Shown: positions 24,042 to 34,203, numbered from the stretch's first letter. The stretch is DNA of 64,000 nucleotides from Bradyrhizobium sp. 139 (GCF_023074175.1 NZ_JADPKS010000050.1:1-64000), one strand, 5' to 3'. Made by a program: numbers and translations. Notes: generated from the sequence alone by a model not told the origin.

Positions 24042-24115
24042 TTGTAGGGTGGGTTAGCCGTTCACAAACTCGCTCTCTCCACGAATGAAGGCACAAGGCG
24101 TAACCCACCACTTCA
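24042..24115. repeat. Short dispersed repeat with GTAGGGTGGGTTAG...TAACCCACC arms
   Basis: GTAGGGTGGGTTAGCC and GGCGTAACCCACCAC form the arms of an inverted repeat of about 70 bases. It lies immediately before the larger repeat at 24121-24221. Confidence 0.55.
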
Positions 24116-24120
24116 GTAGT

Positions 24121-24221
24121 TGGGTGGGCAAAGGCGCGCTCTTCGCGCGCTGTGCCCACCATCCTGCGGGTTCGTGGAGACACGGTGGGCACGGCGCAAG
24201 AGCGCCTTTGCCCACCCTACG
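24121..24221. repeat. Dispersed inverted repeat, GGGTGGGCAAAGGCGC type, copy 2
   Basis: It has the same plan as 21167-21260: TGGGTGGGCAAAGGCGCGC on the left and AGCGCCTTTGCCCACCCTACG on the right, with an inner GTGCCCACC/GGTGGGCAC pair. It overlaps the stop of the glycosylase gene at 24217. Confidence 0.8.
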
Positions 24222-24729
24222 CAGCCATCCATGCTGCTAAATCGCGCCACGGCTCCAGCGTCCAGTGACCGGACGCAGCGCCGGACGGGGACGGGAGCAC
24301 GAATATCTCGGGCAAGCTCCCGTCCGCTTGCTGCTGTCCAAGTGCGATCACGCTCGACGGCCTGCCGTAAAACAGGCTCGCAGCCTTCTTGCTCGTGAAC
24401 GCAATCGTCCTCGGTCGATACTCTTCGATCTTGGCCCTGAAGCCCGCCACGTCGATCGATGCGGCCTCGATCTGGTGATCCATCCCGGCACCCGACTTGG
24501 AAAGATCCGTGAAGCCGATCCCGAGTTCCAGCAGCGCGGCGAACTCGCCCGGTTGATAGCGCCGCGGCGTGATCCCGGCCTCATGGATCGCGCGCCAGAA
24601 ACGGTTGCCGGGATGGGCGTAGTAGTGCCCGAGTTCAGCCGAGCGCGTGCTGGCGGCGGTGCCGACGAAGACGAGGCGGAGGGTGGGAAGGAGCTGGTCG
24701 GGGAGGCGATCGGAGTTGTTATCTGGCAT
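24217..24729 (-). CDS. mug: G/U mismatch-specific DNA glycosylase (MUG/TDG family)
   Basis: The 170-residue protein belongs to the family 2 uracil-DNA glycosylases, which remove uracil or thymine mispaired with guanine. The active-site motif region reads LVFVGTAASTRSAELGHYYAHPGNRFW, with a variant of GxNPG. The second motif is VLPSPSGAASGHW, where the family has NPSGLN. GIGFTDLSKSGAGMD is also typical. The start at 24729 gives a short N-terminal extension; the conserved fold begins near residue 15. It is monocistronic. Confidence 0.92.
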   Translation of the reverse strand: MPDNNSDRLPDQLLPTLRLVFVGTAASTRSAELGHYYAHPGNRFWRAIHEAGITPRRYQPGEFAALLELGIGFTDLSKSGAGMDHQIEAASIDVAGFRAKIEEYRPRTIAFTSKKAASLFYGRPSSVIALGQQQADGSLPEIFVLPSPSGAASGHWTLEPWRDLAAWMAA

Positions 24730-24844
24730 CTGGGTGGACCGATAACTCCGTCCAATTGGAACCGCCTTTGGGCGGTGCAGTAACTGTTGCGGATCGCATA
24801 TTGCCGAATACGATCACTCGGCATCGCTCTGCGAGAGGTACAAC

Positions 24845-25069
24845 ATGGCCATCAACAAGGACAAGGTCGACGATGCAGCATTGGCTTTGCTCTATCTGAC
24901 CCTGCATGATCGCTATCGGGCATGGAAGGGGTTCGACTGGGATGTGCTCGATCGCCTTTATGAGAAGGGAATGATTCATGATCCCGTCGGCAAAGTGAAA
25001 TCGGTGGTGTTCACGGACGAGGGGCTAGAACGAGCAAAGGCGTTGTTCAAGGAGTTGTTCGAGGAATAA
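24845..25069 (+). CDS. DUF6429-like small protein
   Basis: The 74-residue protein reads MAINKDKVDDAALALLYLTL, then RAWKGFDWDVLDRLYEKGMI and VVFTDEGLERAKALFKELF. It is a compact all-helical protein with a TDEG turn typical of short winged-helix-like proteins of the DUF6429 group. The assignment is from memory of that family. The function is unknown. The start ATG is preceded by GAGAGG. The hairpin at 25086-25105 lies after its stop and before the thiC stop on the other strand. Confidence 0.82.
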   Translation: MAINKDKVDDAALALLYLTLHDRYRAWKGFDWDVLDRLYEKGMIHDPVGKVKSVVFTDEGLERAKALFKELFEE

Positions 25070-25085
25070 TACCGCAGCAAAAGAA

Positions 25086-25105
25086 GGCCGGGCAAAAGCC
25101 CGGCC
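25086..25105. terminator. Bidirectional terminator hairpin
   Basis: An 8-bp stem GGCCGGGC/GCCCGGCC surrounds an AAAA loop, between the plus-strand gene ending at 25069 and the thiC stop at 25132 on the minus strand. It is placed to end transcription from both sides. Confidence 0.75.
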
Positions 25106-25131
25106 CATGTTTGGTATGAGATACCAGGGTC

Positions 25132-27042
<1,911 letters not shown>

Positions 27043-27070
27043 TTATGTCCTGGGCGCATTTGATGATCTC

Positions 27071-27189
27071 GTCATCCTGAGGTGCGAGGCCTGCGGCGCG
27101 AACGCGACGCTGGGCGAGCCTCGAAGGATGGACGAGCCGGGCCGTCGCCCTTCGAGGGCCGCTGAAGAAGCGGCCACCTCAGGGTGACG
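27071..27189. repeat. Dispersed inverted repeat between thiE and thiC
   Basis: The left arm GTCATCCTGAGGTGCGAGGC and right arm GCGGCCACCTCAGGGTGACG enclose CTCGAAGGATGG...CCTTCGAGGG. It occupies nearly all of the 182-base space between the two thiamine genes, so it is likely transcribed within the operon. Confidence 0.8.
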
Positions 27190-27212
27190 GGGAAAAGTCT
27201 GAGCGAGGCGCA

Positions 27213-27821
27213 TCACGCAGCCTCCACGGAGAGGCCGAGCCACTGCCGCACCCGCGCGTCGGGGTCGGCATTTTGCGTGACGTCGGAAACGACGGCGATC
27301 GAATCCGCGCCCGCCGCAAAGATCTCCGCGGCGTGCTCGAACTTGATGCCGCCGATCGCGACCAGCGGGATGGTGCCGATGCGCTCCTTCCAGTCGGTGA
27401 TTTTTGCAATGCCCTGCGGTTCGAAGCGCATCGATTTCAGCGTGGTGAAGAAGATCGGGCCGAGCGCGACGTAGTCGGGTTTTGCGGCCAGCGCGGTCTC
27501 AAGCTCGTCGTCGTCGTGGGTCGAGACGCCGAGCGACAGGCCCGCTTCGCGGATGGCCTTGAGGTCCGCGTCCGCCAGATCCTCCTGGCCGAGATGCAGA
27601 TACTTTGCGCCCGCGACGACCGCCGCGCGCCAATAGTCATTGACGACGAGTTTGGCCTGCGTGCCATTCGTGATCGCCAGCGCGTCGGTGACCATCTGCA
27701 GCGACTGCGAGTCGTCGAGATCTTTCGCGCGCAGCTGGATGGTGCCCACGCCGAGCTTGGTCAGGCGTTCGACCCAGGCGAGGCTGTCGACGACGGGATA
27801 GAATCGATCAGGATACGGCAT
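27213..27821 (-). CDS. thiE: Thiamine phosphate synthase ThiE
   Basis: The 202-residue enzyme joins hydroxymethylpyrimidine diphosphate and thiazole phosphate to make thiamine phosphate. It is a TIM barrel with [13 protein letters not shown] (pyrophosphate-binding), [25 protein letters not shown] and [36 protein letters not shown] matches the family. The ATG at 27821 overlaps the thiG coding end by 14 bases, indicating translational coupling. The frame is open a few codons further upstream without support. Confidence 0.95.
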   Translation of the reverse strand: MPYPDRFYPVVDSLAWVERLTKLGVGTIQLRAKDLDDSQSLQMVTDALAITNGTQAKLVVNDYWRAAVVAGAKYLHLGQEDLADADLKAIREAGLSLGVSTHDDDELETALAAKPDYVALGPIFFTTLKSMRFEPQGIAKITDWKERIGTIPLVAIGGIKFEHAAEIFAAGADSIAVVSDVTQNADPDARVRQWLGLSVEAA

Positions 27822-28590
27822 GCCAGAACGGGGTCCCAACGACAGGGGTGGAGGGGGAAGCAAAATCGCGGGCGTCCATCAGCCCGGCTTCATAGGCGGT
27901 GCGGCCGGCCTCGACGCCCAGGCGGAAGGCATTGGCCATGGCAACGGGATCGGCGGCTTTGGCGATGGCCGTGTTGAGCAGCACGGCGTCATAGCCGAGC
28001 TCGAGCGCCTCGGCCGCGTGCGAGGGCGCGCCGATGCCGGCGTCAACCACCAGCGTGATGTCGGGCAGCCGCTCGCGCAGCAGTCTTAGCGCATCGCGGT
28101 TGGTGATGCCCTTGGCACTGCCGATTGGGGCTGCCCACGGCATCACCACCTTGCAGCCGGCGTCGACCAGGCGATTGGCGACCGAGAGATCTTCGGTGCA
28201 ATAGGGGAACACTTCGAAACCGTCCTTGATCAGGATGGCGGCGGCTTCCACGAGACCAACGACGTCGGGCTGCAGCGTATCATTGTCGGCGATGACTTCG
28301 AGCTTGATCCAGCTGGTGCCGAACAGTTCGCGCGCGAGCTTCGCGGTCGTCACGGCTTCGCGCACGCTGCGGCAGCCGGCGGTGTTCGGCAGCACGGTGA
28401 CATCGAGCTCGCGGATCAGCTTCCAGAAGGCATCGCCGGTCTTGCCGCCGGCGGATTCGCGGCGCAGCGACACCGTGACGATGTTCGAGCCTGAGCTGCG
28501 GATCGCCGCCTGCATGATCGCGGGCGAGGGATACAGCGCGCTGCCGATCAGCAGGCGGGAGGCGAAGGATTTGCCGTAGAAGGTCAGCAT
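27808..28590 (-). CDS. thiG: Thiazole synthase ThiG
   Basis: The 260-residue enzyme builds the thiazole phosphate from 1-deoxy-D-xylulose 5-phosphate, dehydroglycine and the ThiS thiocarboxylate. The Schiff-base lysine is expected in [47 protein letters not shown] and [18 protein letters not shown] are characteristic. It overlaps thiE by 14 bases and follows thiS after a 179-base gap that holds a dispersed repeat. Glycine oxidase ThiO upstream would supply dehydroglycine. Confidence 0.97.
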   Translation of the reverse strand: MLTFYGKSFASRLLIGSALYPSPAIMQAAIRSSGSNIVTVSLRRESAGGKTGDAFWKLIRELDVTVLPNTAGCRSVREAVTTAKLARELFGTSWIKLEVIADNDTLQPDVVGLVEAAAILIKDGFEVFPYCTEDLSVANRLVDAGCKVVMPWAAPIGSAKGITNRDALRLLRERLPDITLVVDAGIGAPSHAAEALELGYDAVLLNTAIAKAADPVAMANAFRLGVEAGRTAYEAGLMDARDFASPSTPVVGTPFWHAVS

Positions 28591-28617
28591 GTCGAAGGTG
28601 ACTCCTCAGATGTAGCT

Positions 28618-28717
28618 GTCATCCCCGCGAAGGCGGGGATCCAGTATTCCAGAGGCCGTGCCGTAGAACAGAGAGGCCGCGGCGTACTGGATCGCCCGGT
28701 CAAGCCGGGCGATGACG
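28618..28717. repeat. Dispersed inverted repeat between thiS and thiG
   Basis: GTCATCCCCGCGAAGGCGGGGATCCAGTA begins the element and TACTGGATCGCCCGGTCAAGCCGGGCGATGACG ends it, so the outer arms pair through ATCCAGTA/TACTGGAT. It sits inside the thi operon and shares its right part with 20490-20594. Confidence 0.8.
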
Positions 28718-28769
28718 GCGGAGTATGTAGCCTTCGCCGGGACGACTTGGGGAGGTTGTGCCTGCATCC

Positions 28770-28967
28770 TCACCCTCCCTGCCGCGGCGTGATGATTTCG
28801 ATCTCGTCGCCGGCCTTGAGGTGGGTTTCGGCCCAGCGGCTTTTCGGCACGACGTCGTAGTTCAGCGCGATGGCGAAATGAGTTCCCTCGTAATCGAGCT
28901 CGCTGAGCAGCGCGTCGACGCTTGCCGAGTTCACTTCGCGTTGCTCGCCGTTGACGATCACACGCAT
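28770..28967 (-). CDS. thiS: Sulfur carrier protein ThiS
   Basis: The 65-residue ubiquitin-like protein ends in Gly-Gly (TPRQGG), the site of thiocarboxylate formation. It starts MRVIVNGEQREVNSASVDALL and contains the typical VVPKSRWAETHLKAGDEIEII. Its start overlaps the end of thiO by ten bases, as in tightly coupled thi operons. It delivers sulfur to ThiG. No thiF gene is present in the window; that adenylylating enzyme must lie elsewhere or be replaced by another. Confidence 0.95.
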   Translation of the reverse strand: MRVIVNGEQREVNSASVDALLSELDYEGTHFAIALNYDVVPKSRWAETHLKAGDEIEIITPRQGG

Positions 28968-29965
28968 TGCATCACCTCATTGTCGATCGCGCCGCGCTGC
29001 ACGTAATTGAGCGTCAGCTCCGCAAGCGCGGGCGCCAGCAGAAAACCGTGGCGATAAAGCCCGTTCACGGCGATCTTCTTGTCGACCGTGATGCGCGGCA
29101 AATTGTCAGGATAGGCCGGACGCAACCCCGAACCGAACTCGACGATGCGCGCTTCAGCAAAGGCCGGATGCACGGCATAGGCCGCACCTAACAGCTCCAG
29201 CGCGGAGCGCACGCTGACGCCGGTGTCCTCGGCCTCGATCGAGGTCGCGCCCAGCATAAACAGATTGTCCTCGCGCGGGATCACGTAGAGCGGCCAGCGC
29301 GGATGAATCAGCCGCACCGGGCGCGCCAGCTGCACCTCGCCGGTCTCGATCAGGATCATCTCGCCCTTGACGCCGCGAAGTTCCGGCTGCTCCTCGCGTG
29401 CGCCGAGGCCGCGGCAGTCGATCACGATGCCGTTGAGCTCGGCGGCGCTGACATCGCTGGAGAATTTGATGGTGCCGCCGGCGGCGCGGATGCGCTCGTG
29501 CAGTTTCGGCAGAACACGGCGCGGCTCGACATGACCTTCGTTTGGGAAGAACAGCGCATCGTGGAAGCGGCCCTGCAGCGACGGTTCGAGCTCGGCAAGG
29601 TCGGTCGCGTCGAGCCGGCGGTGCCCTTCGGTCATCCGCGCAAAACGCTCGAAGTCGCTGCGCTCGCGCGGGTGGGCGACGACGAGCGAGCCGTTGAAAG
29701 GGGTATCGGGCAATTCGCGCCGCCAAATGTCCAGGGAGCGTTGGCCGAGCCGGCTGATGATGGGTTCGGCGACCTCCGCCTCGCACCAGGGCGCGAGCAT
29801 GCCGCCGGCCCAATGGCTGGTGGAATCGGTCATCGCCGCGTCATCGCGCTCGTGCAGCGTCACGACATGGCCGGCCTGCGCGAACAACAATGCCTGCCAG
29901 GCACCTGCAATGCCTGCGCCGATGATGGATACCGCTGAATCCGGTCGCTTGGTGGTCTGCAACAT
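28958..29965 (-). CDS. thiO: Glycine oxidase ThiO (FAD-dependent)
   Basis: The 335-residue FAD-dependent amine oxidase turns glycine into dehydroglycine for the thiazole ring. The FAD motif SIIGAGIAGAW is near the N-terminus. STSHWAGGMLAPWCEAEV, the ThiO-type signature, follows. LFMLGATSIEAEDTGVSV and GLYRHGFLLAPALAEL near the end complete the fold. It is the first gene of the operon. Its ATG at 29965 comes directly after the TPP riboswitch, and the ribosome-binding bases GGGACAGGG belong to the riboswitch P1 region. Confidence 0.95.
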   Translation of the reverse strand: MLQTTKRPDSAVSIIGAGIAGAWQALLFAQAGHVVTLHERDDAAMTDSTSHWAGGMLAPWCEAEVAEPIISRLGQRSLDIWRRELPDTPFNGSLVVAHPRERSDFERFARMTEGHRRLDATDLAELEPSLQGRFHDALFFPNEGHVEPRRVLPKLHERIRAAGGTIKFSSDVSAAELNGIVIDCRGLGAREEQPELRGVKGEMILIETGEVQLARPVRLIHPRWPLYVIPREDNLFMLGATSIEAEDTGVSVRSALELLGAAYAVHPAFAEARIVEFGSGLRPAYPDNLPRITVDKKIAVNGLYRHGFLLAPALAELTLNYVQRGAIDNEVMQCV

Positions 29966-29966
29966 C

Positions 29967-30078
29967 CCTGTCCCTTCGCCGGCATGACCCGGATCAGGTT
30001 CAAAGGGTCACCGCGGTCCTGGGCCGGTTTGCCCATTTAGCGGTATCTCAGCTCCTCCTCGGAGCACCCCTCGGAACG
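29967..30078 (-). promoter_or_regulatory. TPP (thi-box) riboswitch upstream of thiOSGEC
   Basis: On the minus strand the RNA contains GAGGGGTGCTCCGAGGAGGA, CTGAGATACC, then ACCCTTTGAACCTGATCCGG and GTCATGCCGGCGAAGGGA, the conserved core of the TPP riboswitch in the right order. The final GAAGGGACAGGG runs straight into the thiO ATG, so ligand binding would hide the ribosome-binding site. I see no separate terminator between riboswitch and gene, which points to translational control. Confidence 0.97.
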
Positions 30079-30115
30079 GCTTTAATGTATGCCAGTGGGA
30101 GCCTGTGTCAACGCG

Positions 30116-30685
30116 TTAGCGCTGGTCATGCCCGGCCATGATGTCCGTTATCGATTGGGAACCTTGTGCCCGGGCGTTGCGGACGCGCTGGGCCAGCTTC
30201 CGGTGCGGCGTCGTGCCGAACATCGGCTGCGGATTGCCGTTCGGCTCGAGCCAGGTGTCGCCCATGTTGGCGACCTGCACGGCCTCGTGCCGCTGCCGCT
30301 TTGCGGCGTAGTAATAGCCGCCTGCAAAATAGCGAACGGCCCGGGCGTGGTCGCCGTTGGCGGCACGATAGGCGCCGGCGAGATACTTGACGGCATAGGT
30401 GAGGTTGGTGTTGGGATCGCGCAGGCCTGCGGCATCGCCGGTGTAGCCGACCCCGCGGGCGGTCGCGAGCTTGATCTGCATCAGGCCGATGGTGCCGCCA
30501 TGGCCGACGAGGCCGGGCTGATAGCGGCTTTCGCGCATGATGACGCGATGCACCAGCGTCTCCGGCACGCCGTTGGCGCGGGCATGGGCTGCGACCATCT
30601 CGGCGTATTCCGCTTCGCCCGCGAATGCAGCCTGCGGCAACGTCAGTCCGGCCGCGAGCAGCGCGGCAAAACGTAAAATTTTCAT
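30116..30685 (-). CDS. Soluble lytic transglycosylase domain protein
   Basis: The 189-residue protein has a signal peptide (MKILRFAALLAAGLTLPQAAFA, about 22 residues) and a single SLT (lysozyme-like) domain. The catalytic glutamate is in IMRESRYQPGLVGHGGTIGLMQIKL, with the usual ESxxxP-like spacing and GxMQI. RDPNTNLTYAVKYLAGAYRAANGD is also characteristic. The C-terminus, with GTTPHRKLAQRVRNARAQG, is not part of the domain. It cleaves peptidoglycan in the periplasm. No secretion-system genes are near, so a house-keeping role is likely. It is divergent from the plus-strand gene at 30932. Confidence 0.92.
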   Translation of the reverse strand: MKILRFAALLAAGLTLPQAAFAGEAEYAEMVAAHARANGVPETLVHRVIMRESRYQPGLVGHGGTIGLMQIKLATARGVGYTGDAAGLRDPNTNLTYAVKYLAGAYRAANGDHARAVRYFAGGYYYAAKRQRHEAVQVANMGDTWLEPNGNPQPMFGTTPHRKLAQRVRNARAQGSQSITDIMAGHDQR

Positions 30686-30931
30686 CAGATATCCCAGACG
30701 TTCCTGAGTGACCTGCCCTGAGTGATCTTCGTTCGGCTGCCGTTAGGCCTTCCGAACGCGGCGATGATGTGACCAAACGCCGCCGCTCTCGATTTCGCGC
30801 GCCGAGCCCTCGTTACGACGCAAAGCCGGCGCAGAAGTCCCCTCAGGCGGACAACTCGCGACAGCACGCCTGTCTATTCGTGCGGTTGCGCGAAAGCGAG
30901 TATGAAAGCGCTGCGAATCGGGAGAGGTGCC

Positions 30932-31147
30932 ATGACAAAATCAACCATGGTCAACGCCCACACTGGTGATATCCCCAGACAGAACCCCTGTGCCCAATGC
31001 GGCACGCCGATCCCGCAGCCCGACTGGATCGAGCCGGGCGAGGGGCGCGTGTCCTATCTCTGGAATTGCCGCGCCTGCAATTATCGCTTCGAGGCGGTGG
31101 CGATCTACGATAAGGCCGCAGTCGAGCATCCGCCGCTCGCGGCGTAA
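30932..31147 (+). CDS. Small zinc-ribbon-like protein
   Basis: The 71-residue protein has CAQCG and CRACN, two C-x2-C pairs about 30 residues apart, making a zinc ribbon likely. The rest reads TPIPQPDWIEPGEGRVSYLWN and ends with EAVAIYDKAAVEHPPLAA. The ATG at 30932 is chosen; the ORF is open ten codons upstream. No partner is evident. It is convergent with the histidine kinase gene ten bases away. The function is unknown. Confidence 0.78.
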   Translation: MTKSTMVNAHTGDIPRQNPCAQCGTPIPQPDWIEPGEGRVSYLWNCRACNYRFEAVAIYDKAAVEHPPLAA

Positions 31148-31156
31148 GGGGCGGTC

Positions 31157-32485
31157 TTAGGCCGCCAGCCGCGGCTCCTGCCAAATCGGCAATTGCATCC
31201 GCACGATCAGTCCGTGCGGCTGGCGGTCGTGCAGCGACAGCTCGCCGCCATGGGCGAGCGCGATCGCGCGCGCGATCGAGAGGCCGAGCCCGAAGCCGGT
31301 GGACTCGTCCATGGTGCGCGCATGGTCGCCGCGCACGAACGGCTCCAGCATCTCCTGCTTGCGCGCATCGGAAATGCCGGGGCCGTCGTCCTCGACGTCG
31401 ATGACGAGCTTGGTGCCTGATACATCGAGGCGGATCGTCACTTCGGCGCCGAAGCGCACCGCATTCTCGACGAGGTTGGTCACGCCGCGATGCAGATCGT
31501 CGGGCCGCGCGGCGGCGGTTGCCGAAGCGGGGCCGTCATAGTGCACGACATGTCCCATGTCGCCGAACTGGTCGGCGATGAGCTGGAGCGTGCTCGCGAT
31601 GTCGACCAGCGTCACCGCTTCGACCTTGCGGTCGTTCCGCAGCAGCGACAGCACGGATTCCAGCATCGCGCGCATCTGGTCGAGGTCGATCAGCATGCGC
31701 TTGCGGTTGCCCTCGTCCTCGATGAACTCGGCGCGCAGGCGCAGCCGGGTGATCGGGGTGCGCAGATCGTGGCTGATCGCCGCCAGCATTCTGGTGCGGT
31801 CGGACATCAGCCGTGCGATCCGCTCGTGCATGCGATTGAACGCGCGCGCGACCGAGCGGATTTCCTCCGGGCCGCGCTCGGGCAGCGGATCGGCCGCTCC
31901 GTCGAGACTGAAATTCTCGGCGGCCTTGGCGAACGAGGACAGCGGCGCGGCCAGCGCGTAGGCCGCCCACAGGCCGAGCATGGTGACGCTGATCAGTGCG
32001 AACAGCAGCGTAATCATCCAGGGGCCGCCCCAGAACCGCGGCGGATAGGGGCCCTGCTCGACGCGGCCTGCGATCATGCTGCCGTCGGGGAGTTCGACCG
32101 CGACGCGGTGCACGCCGAAGTTCGGTGCCAGCGCGAGCACCTTATACTGATGGCCGAGATGCCGGCGCACGTTGCGCAGATGCTGGCCTTCGCTGTCATT
32201 GGCGATGGAGACGGTCCCCGGCGCCAGGAGCTCGATGCCGGCCTTCGGAAACGCCCGCGTGATATCGGCGAGGATGCGCGGCCGCTCGCTTGCATCAGCG
32301 CCGTTGAGCAGCAGGGCCGCATCCGCGAGCTGATGCGCGCTGTCGGGCAGCGGCTCGGCACGGTCCGGCCGGCTGATCAGGAAACTGACGGTGAGGATCA
32401 GATGCAGCGCGACGATCGACGCCACCACCAGCGCGGCGATCTGTCCGCCGATGCTTTTGAGGTGGAAGAAACGGAACGGCGTCAT
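31157..32485 (-). CDS. OmpR-partner sensor histidine kinase (EnvZ-like)
   Basis: The 442-residue protein has a membrane segment at about 12-34, a periplasmic domain (35-155), a second membrane segment at 157-181, a HAMP domain to about 234, then HisKA and HATPase domains. The phosphorylated histidine is His239 in AISHDLRTP. The ATP site includes NLVENAVRFG, DDGPGI and GFGLGLSIAR. The response regulator gene lies 13 bases upstream on the same strand. The periplasmic domain has no recognised ligand-binding family. Confidence 0.94.
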   Translation of the reverse strand: MTPFRFFHLKSIGGQIAALVVASIVALHLILTVSFLISRPDRAEPLPDSAHQLADAALLLNGADASERPRILADITRAFPKAGIELLAPGTVSIANDSEGQHLRNVRRHLGHQYKVLALAPNFGVHRVAVELPDGSMIAGRVEQGPYPPRFWGGPWMITLLFALISVTMLGLWAAYALAAPLSSFAKAAENFSLDGAADPLPERGPEEIRSVARAFNRMHERIARLMSDRTRMLAAISHDLRTPITRLRLRAEFIEDEGNRKRMLIDLDQMRAMLESVLSLLRNDRKVEAVTLVDIASTLQLIADQFGDMGHVVHYDGPASATAAARPDDLHRGVTNLVENAVRFGAEVTIRLDVSGTKLVIDVEDDGPGISDARKQEMLEPFVRGDHARTMDESTGFGLGLSIARAIALAHGGELSLHDRQPHGLIVRMQLPIWQEPRLAA

Positions 32486-32498
32486 GACGGCCGCTCCA

Positions 32499-33269
32499 CT
32501 AATTGCCCAGGGTCGCCGCGACCGCTCCGATGCTCGCTGCTTCAGTCCCAGCAGCTTCAGTTCTGGGCGTGAACAGATAGCCGCCGGAGCGCACTGTTTT
32601 GATGATGGTCGGGTCCTGCGGATTGGGTTCGATCTTGCGGCGGATGCGGCTGACCAGCACGTCGATCGAGCGCTCGAACGAGCCGGTGTTGCGCCCTTGC
32701 GTGAGGTCGAGCAGGCTGTCGCGCGACAGCACGCGGCCGGGCCGCTCGCAGAAGGTCCGCAAGAGATCGAACTCGGCGCTGGTCACCGCGACGCGCGCGC
32801 CTTCCGGATTGCGCAGTTCGCGCAGGCGCAGATCGATGCGCCAGCCTTCGAAGGCGAGTGCAGACGCGCCCTCGATCGAGCTTGCGGCCTGCGCGGCGGC
32901 CTGACGGCGCAGCACCGCATTGATGCGCGCGAGCAGCTCGCGCGGGTTGAAGGGCTTTGGCAGATAGTCGTCCGCGCCCATTTCAAGGCCGACGATGCGA
33001 TCGACGTCCTCGCCGCGCGCGGTCAGCATGATGATCGGCGTCTGCGCCTCCGCGCGTACCTTGCGGCACAGGCTCAAGCCGTCCTCGCCGGGCAGCATGA
33101 CGTCGAGGATGATGAGGTCGACCCTGTGATCGGCCATGGCACGCGACATCTCGCGGCCATCGCTCACGGCGCTGACGTTGCAGGCGTTGTTGCGCAGGTA
33201 TTTTGCAATCAAGGTCCGCGTTTCGCGGTCGTCCTCGACGATCAGGATGTTGGGATTGGAAATGGCCAT
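32499..33269 (-). CDS. OmpR/PhoB-family response regulator
   Basis: The 256-residue protein has an N-terminal receiver domain with the phosphoacceptor Asp56 (LIILDVMLPGEDG), acidic pocket VEDD and Lys in PKPF. A C-terminal winged-helix trans_reg_C domain follows, with EFDLLRTFCERPGRVLSRDSLL, SIDVLVSRIRRKIE and KTVRSGGYLF. It is paired with the downstream histidine kinase. The ATG at 33269 begins a normal receiver; the frame is open upstream to 33377 in poor sequence. The regulated genes are not known. Confidence 0.94.
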   Translation of the reverse strand: MAISNPNILIVEDDRETRTLIAKYLRNNACNVSAVSDGREMSRAMADHRVDLIILDVMLPGEDGLSLCRKVRAEAQTPIIMLTARGEDVDRIVGLEMGADDYLPKPFNPRELLARINAVLRRQAAAQAASSIEGASALAFEGWRIDLRLRELRNPEGARVAVTSAEFDLLRTFCERPGRVLSRDSLLDLTQGRNTGSFERSIDVLVSRIRRKIEPNPQDPTIIKTVRSGGYLFTPRTEAAGTEAASIGAVAATLGN

Positions 33270-33612
33270 GAGCTTTGTTTGTCCAAGATTCGGGCCAAAT
33301 GGCGAAGATTTTTGTTTCAGATTGTTTCTGCCTGCCCGGGCGCAACACCCGGCAACACCTGGGCCGGGCAGCAGCAAGGTCTAACCATACCGTGGCGGTG
33401 CCAGCTGCGTAACCCCGCAAAAGCCACGGAGCCATCCAGCCGTCGCAATCGTCGGCATCGTCCGACGGCGCCAACGGCAGCGATCGTGCTTCACCCAGGC
33501 GCATGATCGTCGGCGGGGAACAGTGCGCTGCAAAATGTTCCTGAGTGACGCAGGAACAATCGCGGGCGGCTTTCGCGCTCGCGCATTGCGCGACGAAATT
33601 GCAGCACGCAAA
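33270..33612. other. Intergenic region upstream of the two-component system and PRC-barrel gene
   Basis: This space separates two divergent units, the two-component system (minus) and the PRC-barrel gene (plus). It contains a GC-rich inverted repeat GCCCGGG/CCTGGGCCGGGC and GGAACAGTGCG...AATGTTCC, but no ORF I trust. The promoter for the response regulator gene is expected near 33300-33400, where I see no clear consensus. Confidence 0.4.
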
Positions 33613-33637
33613 GGAACCGCGAGTGATCAGCGCTGTT
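33613..33637 (+). promoter_or_regulatory. EcfG-type promoter candidate
   Basis: GGAAC at 33613-33617 and GTT at 33635-33637 are separated by 17 bases, matching the general stress sigma factor EcfG consensus GGAAC-N16/17-GTT. It is located 39 bases before the PRC-barrel start codon. PRC-barrel stress proteins are frequent EcfG targets, which agrees with this reading. Confidence 0.6.
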
Positions 33638-33675
33638 CTCTCAGCACGAGTTTTCTGCTGAAGGAGAGGACGACA

Positions 33676-34203
33676 ATGTTGATGAAATCGATCGCGGCCG
33701 GCCTCGCCGGCACCGCACTGCTTGCGACCGTTGCGTTCGCGCAATCGCCGCCCGCCGCCACCGACAAGGCACCGACCGCGGCCACCACGACGACGACGAG
33801 TGCGTCGGGCGAGTGGCGTGCTTCGAAGATGGCGGGCCTGAAGATCTACAATGAGGCCAACGAGAACATTGGCTCGATCAACGACTTGCTGATGGACAAG
33901 AGCGGCAACATCAAGATCGCCGTGATCGGCGTCGGCGGCTTCCTCGGCATGGGCGAGCATCTGGTCGCCGTCCCCTACGAGAAGCTGAAGTTCGCCAACG
34001 AAGCCATTGCCTACACCGGCACCGGCACGAATCCGGGCGCAAGGCCCGCTACGACCACGACGACGGGCGCTGCGACCGGCACCGACAACAGGCCCGCTGC
34101 GACCGCGACGTCGTCCTCGTCGAAATGGTATCCGGACCATGCCGTGTTCAACGCCAGCAAGGACGAACTGAAGAACATGCCCGAGTTCAAGTACTCGGAG
34201 TAA
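33676..34203 (+). CDS. Secreted PRC-barrel domain protein
   Basis: The 175-residue protein has a signal peptide (about 1-23, ending VAFAQS) and a Thr-rich linker. A PRC-barrel domain follows (GEWRASKMAGLKIYNEANENIGSIND to LVAVPYEKLKF). A second Thr/Ala/Ser-rich linker and a C-terminal motif SKDELKNMPEFKYSE complete it. PRC-barrel proteins of this type are linked to general stress in alphaproteobacteria. The start ATG (33676) is preceded by AAGGAGAGGA. A GC-rich hairpin at 34225-34251 follows. The EcfG candidate upstream suggests stress induction. Confidence 0.88.
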   Translation: MLMKSIAAGLAGTALLATVAFAQSPPAATDKAPTAATTTTTSASGEWRASKMAGLKIYNEANENIGSINDLLMDKSGNIKIAVIGVGGFLGMGEHLVAVPYEKLKFANEAIAYTGTGTNPGARPATTTTTGAATGTDNRPAATATSSSSKWYPDHAVFNASKDELKNMPEFKYSE

